Shown here in pieces: positions 32,088-40,064 of a DNA stretch of 64,000 nucleotides. A program made the translations under genes and the position numbers. The first letter of the stretch is position 1; each line of letters starts with the position of its first letter. Source of the stretch: Pyrobaculum neutrophilum V24Sta (GTDB taxonomy: Archaea > Thermoproteota > Thermoprotei > Thermoproteales > Thermoproteaceae); NCBI RefSeq assembly GCF_000019805.1, contig NC_010525.1, forward strand, positions 1,476,618 through 1,540,617, read 5' to 3'. Under the pieces are notes generated by a model. That model searched no databases. It had not been told where the DNA came from and was given only the letters and a program-made list of their open reading frames with translations.

Positions 32088-32717
32088 TCACCACTTTGGC
32101 TGTGGCCTCGAGTTGCCTAGTATTGTCTTGTATGTGTTTTCCCAGCCTTCTCTTATGAGTTTGTGGTATGCCTCGTCGAGGTTTATGCTGTCTACTATAT
32201 GTGCTATGAATTTGGTGATCCACGTGGCTAGTTCTGTCTTCTTCTGTGGGGTGAGGGTGTGCCACAGCTCGTGTGCGGCTTCTATTGGGTTGGGTGGGTG
32301 GGCTCCGCATATCACGAGCTCCTCTCCTCCCACGGTGCCGAAGACAAGGGAGGGGGTGGGCGGGGGGCTCGGCGGGCGGCTGAAGTAGGTGTCCCACTCC
32401 CTTAGGTCGATTTTCCCATATACCCTCGCCTTTATGACCAGGGCGGCTAGCTTGGCCGTGGCCATCTCCCTCCGCCGGAGGTCCTCTGCGGAGCCGTAGC
32501 AACGCCAGTCTGCCTCTACCTCGTGGTAGAGGGCTAGGAGTGGCTCTAGGTACCTCTCCAGGGGGCCTAGGTCTACTGGCCGGCCGGCGCAGAGCTCCCT
32601 GGGGAGCGGTAGCCAGAACTCGCCGAGTCTAGGTGCGGTTGCCTCTAGGAAGTCTGCGCAGGCCTCGACGCCTGACCTCGTGAGGGATGTGGTGGCTATG
32701 AACAGGGCTTTCCGCAT
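32088..32717 (-). CDS. Protein of unknown function, last gene of the ridA operon
   Basis: 209 residues. KALFIATTSLTRSGVEACADFL at the start looks like a Rossmann-type first strand and loop. The middle REMATAKLAALVIKARVYGKIDLREW is helical and is the part conserved in the decayed paralogue at 19 kb. The last third AHELWHTLTPQKKTELATWITKFIAHIVDSINLDEAYHKLI carries an H-x3-H. A CRISPR ring-nuclease/CARF-like fold would fit the first lines, but no motif proves it. Its start overlaps the preceding 104-residue gene by 22 nt. Confidence 0.7.
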   Translation of the reverse strand: MRKALFIATTSLTRSGVEACADFLEATAPRLGEFWLPLPRELCAGRPVDLGPLERYLEPLLALYHEVEADWRCYGSAEDLRRREMATAKLAALVIKARVYGKIDLREWDTYFSRPPSPPPTPSLVFGTVGGEELVICGAHPPNPIEAAHELWHTLTPQKKTELATWITKFIAHIVDSINLDEAYHKLIREGWENTYKTILGNSRPQPKW

Positions 32718-33010
32718 CTATACTCGGCGCAGAGGGGGTGGCCCTCCGGCGCCGCCACGACTACCCTGTCCCGGGGGAGGCTGGGGAGTAGCTGGGCGAA
32801 TTCGGGGTAGAGGTATATCTTCTCGGCGGCGTCTAGGAGGAGGATGGCGAGGTTTGGGTCCTCGACGTGTGCCTGGATCCCGCCGTCTACCTCCTCTGGG
32901 TTGACCTCCGCGTATTGGTCTATGTGCACCGCGCCTATCTTCTTGGCGCAGTGCATGGCCTCCCTCCCGCCTCCGATTATGAAGGTGGTCGGAACCCGGT
33001 TCGTCTTCAC
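32696..33010 (-). CDS. Hypothetical protein, 104 residues, middle gene of the ridA operon
   Basis: TTFIIGGGREAMHCAKKIGAVHIDQYAEV reads as a nucleotide- or metal-binding first half with GGGREA; DPNLAILLLDAAEKIYLYPEFAQLLPSLPRDRVVVAAPEG follows; CAEYRCGKPCS at the end has three cysteines. No family recognised. GTG start, 22 nt after the ridA stop, no TATA box of its own, so transcribed with ridA. It overlaps the following 209-residue gene, which indicates joint function. Confidence 0.65.
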   Translation of the reverse strand: MKTNRVPTTFIIGGGREAMHCAKKIGAVHIDQYAEVNPEEVDGGIQAHVEDPNLAILLLDAAEKIYLYPEFAQLLPSLPRDRVVVAAPEGHPLCAEYRCGKPCS

Positions 33011-33032
33011 CTCTCAGCGCTGCGAGTCGTCG

Positions 33033-33407
33033 TCACCTCACGGCTATTACCGCCACCTCTATTAATACGTCTTTCGGCAGGCGGGCTGCCTGTACCGTGA
33101 CGCGGGCGGGGGGCTTTTTGAAGTACTGGCTGTAGACCTCGTTGTATTCCTGGAACGTGCTTAGGTCTGCGAGGAAGACGAAGGCCATGACGACGTCCTC
33201 CAGGTTGTAGCCGGCGGCCTCCAGCACGGCTTTTATGTTCTCCATGACCTGTTTGGTCTGCTCTCTTATTCCGCCTCTCACCACCTCCCCCGTCTTTGGG
33301 TCTACCGGTATCTGGCCTGATACGAAGAGCATGTTGCCTGCCTTGACCGCCTGGGAGTAGGGGCCGATGGGCTTGGGGGCGTTTTCCGTGTATACCACCT
33401 CCTTCAC
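33033..33407 (-). CDS. ridA: RidA/YjgF family enamine/imine deaminase
   Basis: 124 residues, full length, with [26 protein letters not shown] at the start and the C-terminal signature [25 protein letters not shown], including the conserved Arg of the active site. RidA hydrolyses reactive enamines made by PLP enzymes. GTG start 22.5 nt from the centre of a symmetric TATA box shared with the divergent hydrolase gene. First gene of a three-gene unit. Confidence 0.96.
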   Translation of the reverse strand: MKEVVYTENAPKPIGPYSQAVKAGNMLFVSGQIPVDPKTGEVVRGGIREQTKQVMENIKAVLEAAGYNLEDVVMAFVFLADLSTFQEYNEVYSQYFKKPPARVTVQAARLPKDVLIEVAVIAVR

Positions 33408-33425
33408 GTCTGGCCGTTTGAACGT

Positions 33426-33433
33426 ATTTAAAT
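33426..33433. promoter_or_regulatory. Palindromic TATA box shared by ridA and the divergent hydrolase
   Basis: ATTTAAAT; its centre is 22.5 nt from the first base of each start codon (GTG 33407 on the minus strand, ATG 33452 on the plus strand). It is the only TATA-like element in the 44-bp gap. Confidence 0.75.
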
Positions 33434-33451
33434 GTGCTTCGGGGCTTTTTC

Positions 33452-34057
33452 ATGTTGCCGGAGGTGGTGCGGGTGCCCAGGGTGAACGTGGTGGATAGGG
33501 TCTCGCTCCCCTCTGGCAAAACGGCTGTGGTGGTGGTGGATATGCAGAACGACTTTGCCCACCCCAGCGGGAGGCTGTACGCGCCTTCCTCCCGCGAGAT
33601 CATCCCGAGGATCGCCTCCCTCCTGGAGAGGGCGAGGAGGAGCGGCGTGCGGGTGATATACACAAAGGACACGCACTACGGGGACGACCCGGTGGAGTTC
33701 CCCATCTGGGGGCCCCACGTCGTTAGGGGAACCTGGGGCTGGGAGATCGTAGACGAGCTGAAGCCCAGGGAGGGGGACGTCGTGGTGGAGAAGATGAGGT
33801 ACGACGCCTTCTTCGGCACGCCCCTCGACCACATACTCCGGATGTACGGCGTCCAGCACCTGGTGGTGACGGGGACCGTGGCCAACATCTGCGTCCTCCA
33901 CACGGTGGCCAGCGCTAGGCTGAGGCTCTACGACGTGGTGGTGCCCGTCGACGCGGTGGCGGCGCTGAACGAGTTCGACTACGCCGCCGCCCTCAGGCAG
34001 ATGGACTACCTCTACCGCGTAACCCTCACCAAGACAGACGGCGTCGAGTTCGTATAG
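33452..34057 (+). CDS. Isochorismatase-family hydrolase, nicotinamidase-like
   Basis: 201 residues from ATG 33452 (a GTG 18 nt earlier would lie inside the promoter). The catalytic triad is visible: VVDMQNDFAHPSGRL (Asp), VVEKMRYDAFFGT (Lys) and GTVANICVLHT (Cys). The region TKDTHYGDDPVEFPIWGPHVVRGTWG matches the metal-binding part of nicotinamidases only loosely, so the substrate could be another amide. A nicotinate phosphoribosyltransferase at 55 kb would use the product of a nicotinamidase. Confidence 0.88.
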   Translation: MLPEVVRVPRVNVVDRVSLPSGKTAVVVVDMQNDFAHPSGRLYAPSSREIIPRIASLLERARRSGVRVIYTKDTHYGDDPVEFPIWGPHVVRGTWGWEIVDELKPREGDVVVEKMRYDAFFGTPLDHILRMYGVQHLVVTGTVANICVLHTVASARLRLYDVVVPVDAVAALNEFDYAAALRQMDYLYRVTLTKTDGVEFV

Positions 34058-34292
34058 GCGCCAGCCTCTGCGCTCGGCGCCCGGGCCGCCTTCATAGCCC
34101 TGACGAGATGGCTCTATACGTCCCCCTATCTTCTTCCTGGCCCCTCCCGGGGGGACTCAGGGGCCCGCCCCGGGTACACCGGGGCAAGGGGGCGGGTCAT
34201 GGGACGGCCGCGAGTCGCCTGTTTTTACAACAGTTTGGCGCCCCCGCCAACCGCCCCCAGGGGGCCGTGCGTCGTTCATGGGTGAGAGGTGG
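34058..34292 (+). other. Structured spacer with a TnpB-end-like terminus
   Basis: Stems GGCCCCT/AGGGGCC (34139-34164), CCCCGG/CCGGGG around GTACA, and CCCGCCCC/GGGGCGGG follow one another, and the folded block ends GGCGGGTCAT at 34200. A TnpB 3' remnant on the minus strand starts just behind. No protein is encoded. Confidence 0.45.
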
Positions 34293-34650
34293 TTACGAGG
34301 TTAAGAATGTGATGGTCGCCGAAAAAGTTTGTTGATTTGTCTTCTGGAGGAGTTCCCAGTAGCGTTTTTCTGCCCATATCACCGGCACGTTGTCGCGGTG
34401 CGCTCTGAAGCCGCAGGCGGGACAACGCATGAAGCGGCCGTTTTCCTCAACCATCCTAGCGTTGCATCTGGGGCAGACGGCTGAAGGCAGGCGCTCCTCC
34501 ATATACGGCAGTCCGTGTAGTTGCGCCAGCCCCCCCTCAGCCCCCTGAGGCCTTCGGACTCCAGCCTCTCCGCGAGGTCTCTCGGGTTCACCCTGTCCTC
34601 CTCCGCGCTCACCACGACCGCGGCCCGGCGCGCTCTGGCCCTCCGCCGGA
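34293..34650 (-). pseudogene. TnpB remnant, C-terminal part
   Basis: In one frame HGLPYMEERLPSAVCPRCNARM, then FMRCPACGFRAHRDNVPVIWAEKRYWELL: the zinc finger and last Asp region of TnpB, close to the full-length copy. Upstream, in another frame, RAAVVVSAEEDRVNPRDLAERLESEG corresponds to the second RuvC segment. The N-terminal two thirds are gone. Confidence 0.8.
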
Positions 34651-34659
34651 GTTGAAACG

Positions 34660-34710
34660 TTCACCCGCCTGACGGCGCCGTCGGGCAAGTGAGCCGAAAT
34701 AGTTAAGAGG
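34660..34710 (+). repeat. Inverted-repeat-containing direct repeat, copy 1
   Basis: CGCCTGACGGC-GCCGTCGGGC palindrome followed by TGAGCCGAAATAGTTAAGAGG. The matching unit at 35176-35228 has the same order, with arms of about 19 bp. The two copies flank the 125-residue membrane-protein gene, and the AT-rich tail AAATAGTTAAGAGG acts as a plausible TATA region for it. Confidence 0.65.
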
Positions 34711-34732
34711 ATGCTTCTGGCTATTCACCTCC

Positions 34733-35110
34733 GTGCCACATGCGGATATGGGCCAATCTGAACGTCGTCTCACAGGGAGACATTCTGTTAGTAAAATAGC
34801 ATATTTTTTAGTGCCTATTATTCCAATTTCATTTTTCTCTTATTTTGTCTTTACTGGCAAGTTTGATATGCTCGTGTTTCTGCTTCACACAGCCGTTTTC
34901 CTGGTGCTGTATTATGTAGCTCTAGCATACTGCGGCCCTGACGGCACCACATTCGTGTTCCTAGCTTATACGACGGCGGCGTCTTTTTCTGATCGCGATA
35001 TAAGTCGCGATATAATTAATATATTGCTTATGTTTGTGTTATACCCTGTATCGCTTGGCTTGGTCTACTTATTCAGGCGCGATTTCTGTAGAGCTGCGCG
35101 TGAGGTGTAG
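34733..35110 (+). CDS. Small membrane protein, AT-rich, between two copies of a palindromic repeat
   Basis: 125 residues from GTG (ATG 34748 is an alternative). Hydrophobic segments: KIAYFLVPIIPISFFSYFVF, MLVFLLHTAVFLVLYYVALAY, FVFLAYTTAASF and IINILLMFVLYPVSLGLVYLF, so probably four passes. The DNA is much AT-richer than the surroundings and no family is recognised; likely acquired. A direct repeat of TCGCGATATAA lies within it (near 34994-35018). Confidence 0.6.
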   Translation: MPHADMGQSERRLTGRHSVSKIAYFLVPIIPISFFSYFVFTGKFDMLVFLLHTAVFLVLYYVALAYCGPDGTTFVFLAYTTAASFSDRDISRDIINILLMFVLYPVSLGLVYLFRRDFCRAAREV

Positions 35111-35175
35111 CGCCGATTTGCCGCGGGGCTCGGCGGAGGCGGCTCTAACGCGGCCTCTTCACAACAGCGCTCCCG
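35111..35175. other. Spacer before the second palindromic repeat
   Basis: GC-rich short spacer; no gene or RNA seen. Confidence 0.4.
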
Positions 35176-35228
35176 ACTCAACCGCCCGACGGCGCCGTCA
35201 GGCAGTTGAGTCAAAATAGTTGAAAGGG
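35176..35228 (+). repeat. Inverted-repeat-containing direct repeat, copy 2
   Basis: GACTCAACCGCCCGACGGC and its near-perfect reverse complement (two mismatches in 19) abut each other, then AAAATAGTTGAAAGG. No intact gene follows at leaderless distance; the next coding-like stretch is a TnpB N-terminal remnant 180 nt on. Confidence 0.65.
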
Positions 35229-35403
35229 TATTTCCGGCTTTTTGTAGTGGCGGGCGGGGGGAGGCGTGAAGCTACCGTGCACACCGCCAGCGCCGCCGGG
35301 CGGATGCTGACCGCGGCTTCCCCGTTTACCCAGCGTCAGCTTTCCGGCGCCCTACTCGCTCAAACCTCGACGCCTAGCTTTCCCCCTCGCGCCCTTTACG
35401 CAT

Positions 35404-35560
35404 ATGAGCCAAGTATACAGAACGTTGAAGGTGGAGATACCGTGGCTTTTCGTCGAGGAGCGGCCGGATACGCGCCTGGGAAGCCGCCGCGGCCGTAGAA
35501 TACGCCGCCTCCGTGTTGGCAATGTACTGGCCGAGCGCGGCGAAGATGATTCTGGACGGC
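35404..35560 (+). pseudogene. TnpB remnant, N-terminal part
   Basis: MSQVYRTLKVEIPWLFVEERPD aligns with MGVYRALKIRLPYRLVEERPD of the full-length TnpB; after a frame break EYAASVLAMYWPSAAKMILDGG continues the helical N-terminal domain and then stops. Everything after is lost. Confidence 0.8.
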
Positions 35561-35816
35561 GGCTAGCGCCTTCTGCGCGTGGGATTCGGCGGAGTCGACG
35601 CGGCATCGCTTGCCGCCACGACGGCAAGCCCGACCTTCGCCCATGCCTCCCTTAACCTCGTAGCTACACTCTTCACATGAACGGCGTCTGGCCCTGGGGC
35701 GGTTGACGGGGGCGGGAGACGGCGAAAATCGTTCGACGCCGGGTCCCCCGGGTGGGCCGTCTCCCCGTCCCGGCGTGTGCGGGGCGGGCCACCGAGTCCC
35801 CAGGCGGCCACGAGAG
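35561..35816. other. Structured GC-rich spacer behind the TnpB remnant
   Basis: CCTGGGG with CCCCAGG as outer stem, GGGAGACGG with CCGTCTCCC (9 bp) inside it, and a GGGTCCCCCGGGT hairpin-like core. It resembles in build, not in sequence, the block behind the full-length tnpB. No protein seen. It ends at the stop of trm14. Confidence 0.4.
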
Positions 35817-36818
35817 TTAGGGGGAGGTGGGGCATATTCTCCCCACTATGATGCTGCTGTATAGGCCTCCTTGGTATATGACTCTTCTCATGATTATCTC
35901 GCCTCCTACTTGGCTTGTGAAGGTTTTGTGTCTGGGGGTTATTGTGACGTAGGTGGCGCAGTGGCGGGTGAGCTTGCGCATGGCTTTTCCGAGGAGGCGG
36001 TATAGCCTTCCTATCTTGCCGGGTATTCTGAAGCCGTATGGGGGGTTGAATATGTATTTGTCGCATATGGGGCGTACCGCTCTATGTAGTTTGGTGGAGT
36101 CGAACCAGAGGAGGTCCACCTGGGGGTAGCGGGCCGTGTTTAAGGCGGCGCCTTTTATGTGTTTTAGGGATATGTCTACGCATATGTATCTGGCCCAGGG
36201 GGCGTATTCGGCCGCCTCTGCGGCTATGGTTCCGCCGCCGCATGTCAGATCGCATATGGTCTCCCCGGGGGCCGGCTTGGCGAGTCTGGCCATGGCGTGG
36301 GCGATTATGGGGTTTAGGCTGGCGTAGTGCTCATAGGCGCGCCAGGGCCTGTCTTTGAGGCTTTTTTTGGCCACGGTGATCCACACCGTGACGTAGTTGT
36401 GTACTACGTCGACGTTTATCTCGACGTCTGGGTCGACTAGGCTTATGACGTACCCCCTCTCCTTTAGCCACCTCCCCACCTCTCTCTCCACGTCGCGTGA
36501 GGTGAAGGGGTGCTGGCCTACTCTTTCGCAGCGGATGCCGGCTGTGGTGTTTCTGGTGAGGTACCTCTCCGCCTTTGGGAGGTGTGTTGCCGCCAGGGCG
36601 ACTACGTCTTGGAGGGTTTGGGCCGTGCCTTCCCCTAGGAGGATGCCGAATCTCTCGGCGGTTTTCAGCTTGTAGAGGTGGGCGGGGGGCGCGTCTATCT
36701 CGGCGGCGACTCTGCCGGTCATGTATATGGCTTTTGCCCGCCTGGCGTGTAGCCTCTCGGCCAGCTCCTCGGCGGCTATGTCCTCGAGGCCTGGGACGGT
36801 GGTTATTAGGTAGTGCAC
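35817..36818 (-). CDS. trm14: tRNA (guanine6-N2)-methyltransferase-like Trm14/TrmN
   Basis: 333 residues. N-terminal THUMP domain (residues about 40-150, ending VDVVHNYVTVWITVAKKSL), then a class I methyltransferase: ICDLTCGGGTIAAEAA (SAM loop), YICVDISLKHIKGAALN and FNPPYGFRIP (the N-P-P-Y catalytic motif for N2-methylguanine). THUMP plus this core identifies the Trm14 family, which methylates G6 in the acceptor stem. Divergent from PINA with a 30-bp gap. Confidence 0.9.
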   Translation of the reverse strand: MHYLITTVPGLEDIAAEELAERLHARRAKAIYMTGRVAAEIDAPPAHLYKLKTAERFGILLGEGTAQTLQDVVALAATHLPKAERYLTRNTTAGIRCERVGQHPFTSRDVEREVGRWLKERGYVISLVDPDVEINVDVVHNYVTVWITVAKKSLKDRPWRAYEHYASLNPIIAHAMARLAKPAPGETICDLTCGGGTIAAEAAEYAPWARYICVDISLKHIKGAALNTARYPQVDLLWFDSTKLHRAVRPICDKYIFNPPYGFRIPGKIGRLYRLLGKAMRKLTRHCATYVTITPRHKTFTSQVGGEIIMRRVIYQGGLYSSIIVGRICPTSP

Positions 36819-36848
36819 AGTGTCTGTAAAATCTTATATATAGAGTGT

Positions 36849-38417
36849 ATGTTGGGTCCGGTGGAGAAGTACGTGGCGGATAGCTCCGTGGTGTTGGACG
36901 GCTCTTTGAAGGAGGCCGTGTTGGGGGGGAGGATACGGGGGACCCTCTTCCTCCTGTCGGAGATGGTGGAGCACTTCGCGTCGCTGGCTAGGAGGGGGGA
37001 TGGGATCGGGCTGGTGGGGATGGAGGAGCTGAGGGACCTCTTCGAGTCTGTGGAGAAGCTGGGGCTGGGGGATTTCCTGAAGGTGGAGGTGGTGTCTGTG
37101 GGGAGGAGGGTGGAGGCGGAGGAGGAGCTGGACGCCTACGTGAGGCGTTTTGCGAGGGAGAACGGCTGCGTCTACGTCACGAGCGACGAGCTGGCGAGGG
37201 ATGCGGCGGCGGTGCAGGGGGTCAAGGTGCTTTTCCTGGGGAGGCCGCGGGAGGTGTTGGCCATAGAGAGGTTCTTCTCAAAGGACGTCATGTCTGTCCA
37301 CTTGAAGGAGGGGCTTCCTCCGTATGGGAAGGTGGGGCGGCCGGGGAGCTGGCGGTTTGTCCAGCTGTCGCCGGAGCCGCTGGATAGGAGGCAACTTGAC
37401 GTGATCGTGAGGGAGCTGGTGTCGGAGGCGGCGAGGCTCAGCCCTAGGACGAGGGTGGAGATCAGGCGGCCCCACTCCTTGATCATCCAGCATAAGGATC
37501 TGAGGATCATCATAGTGTTTCCCCCCGTTTCGGAGAGGCTTGAGATCACGGCGGCGAAGCCCGTGGTGCGGAAGAGCATATGGGACTACGGGCTCGATGG
37601 GAAGGTGGTCGAGCGGCTTGAGAAAAGCGCCGAGGGGATACTGATCGCGGGGGCGCCTGGGGCGGGCAAGACCACCTTCGCCCAGGCCCTCGCGGAGTTC
37701 TACCTGAGCAAGGGCAAGATCGTGAAGACGCTGGAGTCGCCGAGGGATATGGTGCTGAGCCCCGCCATTACGCAGATCTCGAAGAACTTGGCCACGTCTG
37801 AGGAGGTGCACGACATCCTCCTCCTGTCGCGGCCCGACTACACCATCTTCGACGAGATGAGGGACACGGCGGATTTCCAGCTCTACGTGGACCTCAGGCT
37901 TGCTGGGGTGGGGATGGTGGGGGTCGTCCACGCCACCTCGCCTATAGACGCGGTCCAGAGGTTCATCAGGAGGGTGGAGCTGGGCATGATCCCCTCCATA
38001 ATCGACACGGTGATCTTCATGAAAGACGGCGAGGTGAAGAAGATATACGCCCTCTCCATGGTGGTGAAGGTGCCGGCGGGGATGAGGGAGGAGGACCTCG
38101 CCCGGCCGGTTATCTTGGTCAAGGACTTCCTCACGGACGAGGTGGAGTACGAGATCTACGTCTTCGGCGAGGAGACCTTCGTGGTGCCGGTGAAGAGGGG
38201 CGAGGAGAGGGCGCCGAGCCGCAAGATATACTCCATGGTGGTGTCCGCCTTGAAGCGCTACGTGCCCCCCGGCGAGATCAAGCTTGAGGAGAGGGATGGC
38301 CTCATCGTGATCAAGGTGCCCGAGGAGTACCTCGGCGTTGTCCTCTCGAGGGGGGTGACGAAGCTGGAGAAGCTCCGGAGGAAGCTGTCGGTGGACTTCA
38401 GGATAGAGCCGAGGTGA
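36849..38417 (+). CDS. pina: PINA: PIN-domain ATPase (Holliday-junction motor type)
   Basis: 522 residues from ATG 36849; GTG 36861 is an alternative because CTTATATATAG is centred 24 nt before it. Order: PIN domain (KYVADSSVVLDGSLKEAV, CVYVTSDELARDAA), an AAA/VirB11-like ATPase with Walker A GAPGAGKTTFAQ and DYTIFDEMRDTADF (Walker B), and a C-terminal KH-like domain (LEERDGLIVIKVPEEYLG). The Sulfolobus homologue promotes branch migration of Holliday junctions and binds the resolvase. The following methyltransferase overlaps by 4 nt. Confidence 0.92.
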   Translation: MLGPVEKYVADSSVVLDGSLKEAVLGGRIRGTLFLLSEMVEHFASLARRGDGIGLVGMEELRDLFESVEKLGLGDFLKVEVVSVGRRVEAEEELDAYVRRFARENGCVYVTSDELARDAAAVQGVKVLFLGRPREVLAIERFFSKDVMSVHLKEGLPPYGKVGRPGSWRFVQLSPEPLDRRQLDVIVRELVSEAARLSPRTRVEIRRPHSLIIQHKDLRIIIVFPPVSERLEITAAKPVVRKSIWDYGLDGKVVERLEKSAEGILIAGAPGAGKTTFAQALAEFYLSKGKIVKTLESPRDMVLSPAITQISKNLATSEEVHDILLLSRPDYTIFDEMRDTADFQLYVDLRLAGVGMVGVVHATSPIDAVQRFIRRVELGMIPSIIDTVIFMKDGEVKKIYALSMVVKVPAGMREEDLARPVILVKDFLTDEVEYEIYVFGEETFVVPVKRGEERAPSRKIYSMVVSALKRYVPPGEIKLEERDGLIVIKVPEEYLGVVLSRGVTKLEKLRRKLSVDFRIEPR

Positions 38418-39193
38418 AGCCCGCCCAGCCTTCTCGGCCGCCCGCCGCGAAGGCCGTCGCGGAGTACTACGACTCGGTGGCCCGCGCATACGGCGATAAG
38501 TACCTGGGGACGTGGTACTACAGGACGCTGTATAGGAAGCTGGGGGAGGTCCTCGACCTCTACATCAGGAGGGGCATGCGGGTTCTAGACGTGGGGGCCG
38601 GCACGGGGTTCTGGACCTTGTACATGCAGGCGAGGGGCGCCCGCGTCACGGCTCTGGACATATCGGGGGAGTCCCTCAAGGCGTGCCGGTGCGGCGATAA
38701 GGCGCAGGGGGACGCGGCGTCGCTTCCCGTGAGGGCGGGGGCCTACGACGCCGTCACGGCGCTGGGGAGCGTCTACAACCACCTCGGCGATTTGGAGAAG
38801 GCCTTCGCGGCGGCGGCCCACGCGCTGAGGAGAGGGGGGCTCTTTATCGCCGATATAGACAACGCCGTGTGTCTAGACATGCTGTATGAGTACCTGCTCT
38901 TCCAGGGGCTGGGGCGGCTGAGGGACGCCCTTATCCGGGGCGTGGTAAGGGGGGTGTGGGAGTCCGCGGATGGGGAGCTCCCCTTCAACTACTACTCCTA
39001 CTTCTACGTAAAATCGGCGCTGAGGAGGGCGGGGCTGGAGGTGGTGGACGCCCGCCCCATATACCTCGTGCCGCCTCTCCCCTCTAGGCTGTTGCAGAGG
39101 CGGTTTAGGCTGAAGGCCTTTGAGAAGTTCGACCTGCTGAGGAGGCTGGCGCCTCTGGCCACCACAGTGGTGTACGTGGCGGCTAAAGTCTGA
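38414..39193 (+). CDS. Class I SAM-dependent methyltransferase
   Basis: 259 residues. VAEYYDSVARAYGDKYLGTWYY leads into MRVLDVGAGTGFWTLYMQARGARVTALDIS (SAM-binding loop) and AYDAVTALGSVYNHLGDLEKAFAAAAHALRRGG (post-II motifs), a UbiE/small-molecule type. The substrate is unknown. GTG start overlaps the PINA stop (GTGA), so it is co-translated. It overlaps the 3' end of the convergent RNase Z gene by 11 nt. Confidence 0.88.
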   Translation: MKPAQPSRPPAAKAVAEYYDSVARAYGDKYLGTWYYRTLYRKLGEVLDLYIRRGMRVLDVGAGTGFWTLYMQARGARVTALDISGESLKACRCGDKAQGDAASLPVRAGAYDAVTALGSVYNHLGDLEKAFAAAAHALRRGGLFIADIDNAVCLDMLYEYLLFQGLGRLRDALIRGVVRGVWESADGELPFNYYSYFYVKSALRRAGLEVVDARPIYLVPPLPSRLLQRRFRLKAFEKFDLLRRLAPLATTVVYVAAKV

Positions 39194-40046
39194 CGAGGAC
39201 GGTGTCGAAGTCCTCCGGCACGTAGACGTGGGGCGGGGGCTTCACGGAGGCCGCGAGCTCCCTGTGCCTCCTCTTGTCTGGGTACCTAGAGCTGACGTGG
39301 GTGAGGATGAGCACGCCGGCGTTGAGGGCCTTCGCGGCCTCCACCGCGTCGGCGACCGTGGAGTGGCCCTCCTCGTGGGCCTTCTGGGGCTCCACGTCGT
39401 CTGCGAAGGTCGCCTCGTGTATCAACACGTCCACCTCGCCCACCTTCCTCCACATCTCTGGGCAAGGCGCCGTGTCCCCCGTGTAGAGCAGGCGGCGTAG
39501 CCGCTTGTGTCCAGGCTCCGCCACGTCCTCCGGCTTGATCAGCCGGCCCCCCACCTCCACGGGGCTCCCCCTTATCAAGCTGGTGAGCGCCCACCGGGGG
39601 AGGCCGGCCGCCTTGGAGAGATCCAGCTTGTAGCCCACGTCCCACTGGAAGAGCCATCCGCAGGCGTCCACGGTGTGGCACACCTCGACGCAGCTGACCC
39701 TGAGGCGGTCCCCGCCGTAGCTGTCCATCACCTCTACCCCCAGCGCCTCCAGCGCCTTGTGCATCGACCGGGGGGCCAACACGGCGGTTCGCCCCCCGAG
39801 GAACCTGCTGGTTATGACGAGTCCCGGCAGGCCGAGGGTATGGTCCTCGTGCTGGTGGGTGATGGCCACGGCGGTTAGGGAGGCCGGCGACACGCCGATC
39901 TGCAGTAGCCTATACTGCGCCCCCTCCCCCGCGTCTAGGAGGAACCTGTGGCCGAGCCAGTCCTCGAGGTATATGGCTGGGAGCGTCCTGTCCGACCTAG
40001 GCACGGCCCCGCCTGTGCCGAGGAACACCAGCTTCAAAAGAGGCAT
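39183..40046 (-). CDS. rnz: Ribonuclease Z (tRNA 3' processing)
   Basis: 287 residues. LVFLGTGGAVPRSDRTLPAIYL at the start, the zinc motif ITHQHEDHTLGLPGL (HxHxDH with Q and E as the variable positions), YTGDTAPCP, IHEATFADDVEPQKAHEEGHST and the final LTHVSSRY identify RNase Z. It cuts tRNA precursors behind the discriminator base, needed here because two of the three tRNA genes lack encoded CCA. Confidence 0.96.
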   Translation of the reverse strand: MPLLKLVFLGTGGAVPRSDRTLPAIYLEDWLGHRFLLDAGEGAQYRLLQIGVSPASLTAVAITHQHEDHTLGLPGLVITSRFLGGRTAVLAPRSMHKALEALGVEVMDSYGGDRLRVSCVEVCHTVDACGWLFQWDVGYKLDLSKAAGLPRWALTSLIRGSPVEVGGRLIKPEDVAEPGHKRLRRLLYTGDTAPCPEMWRKVGEVDVLIHEATFADDVEPQKAHEEGHSTVADAVEAAKALNAGVLILTHVSSRYPDKRRHRELAASVKPPPHVYVPEDFDTVLVRL

Positions 40047-40064
40047 AGGCGGAGGGCGGCGCCG

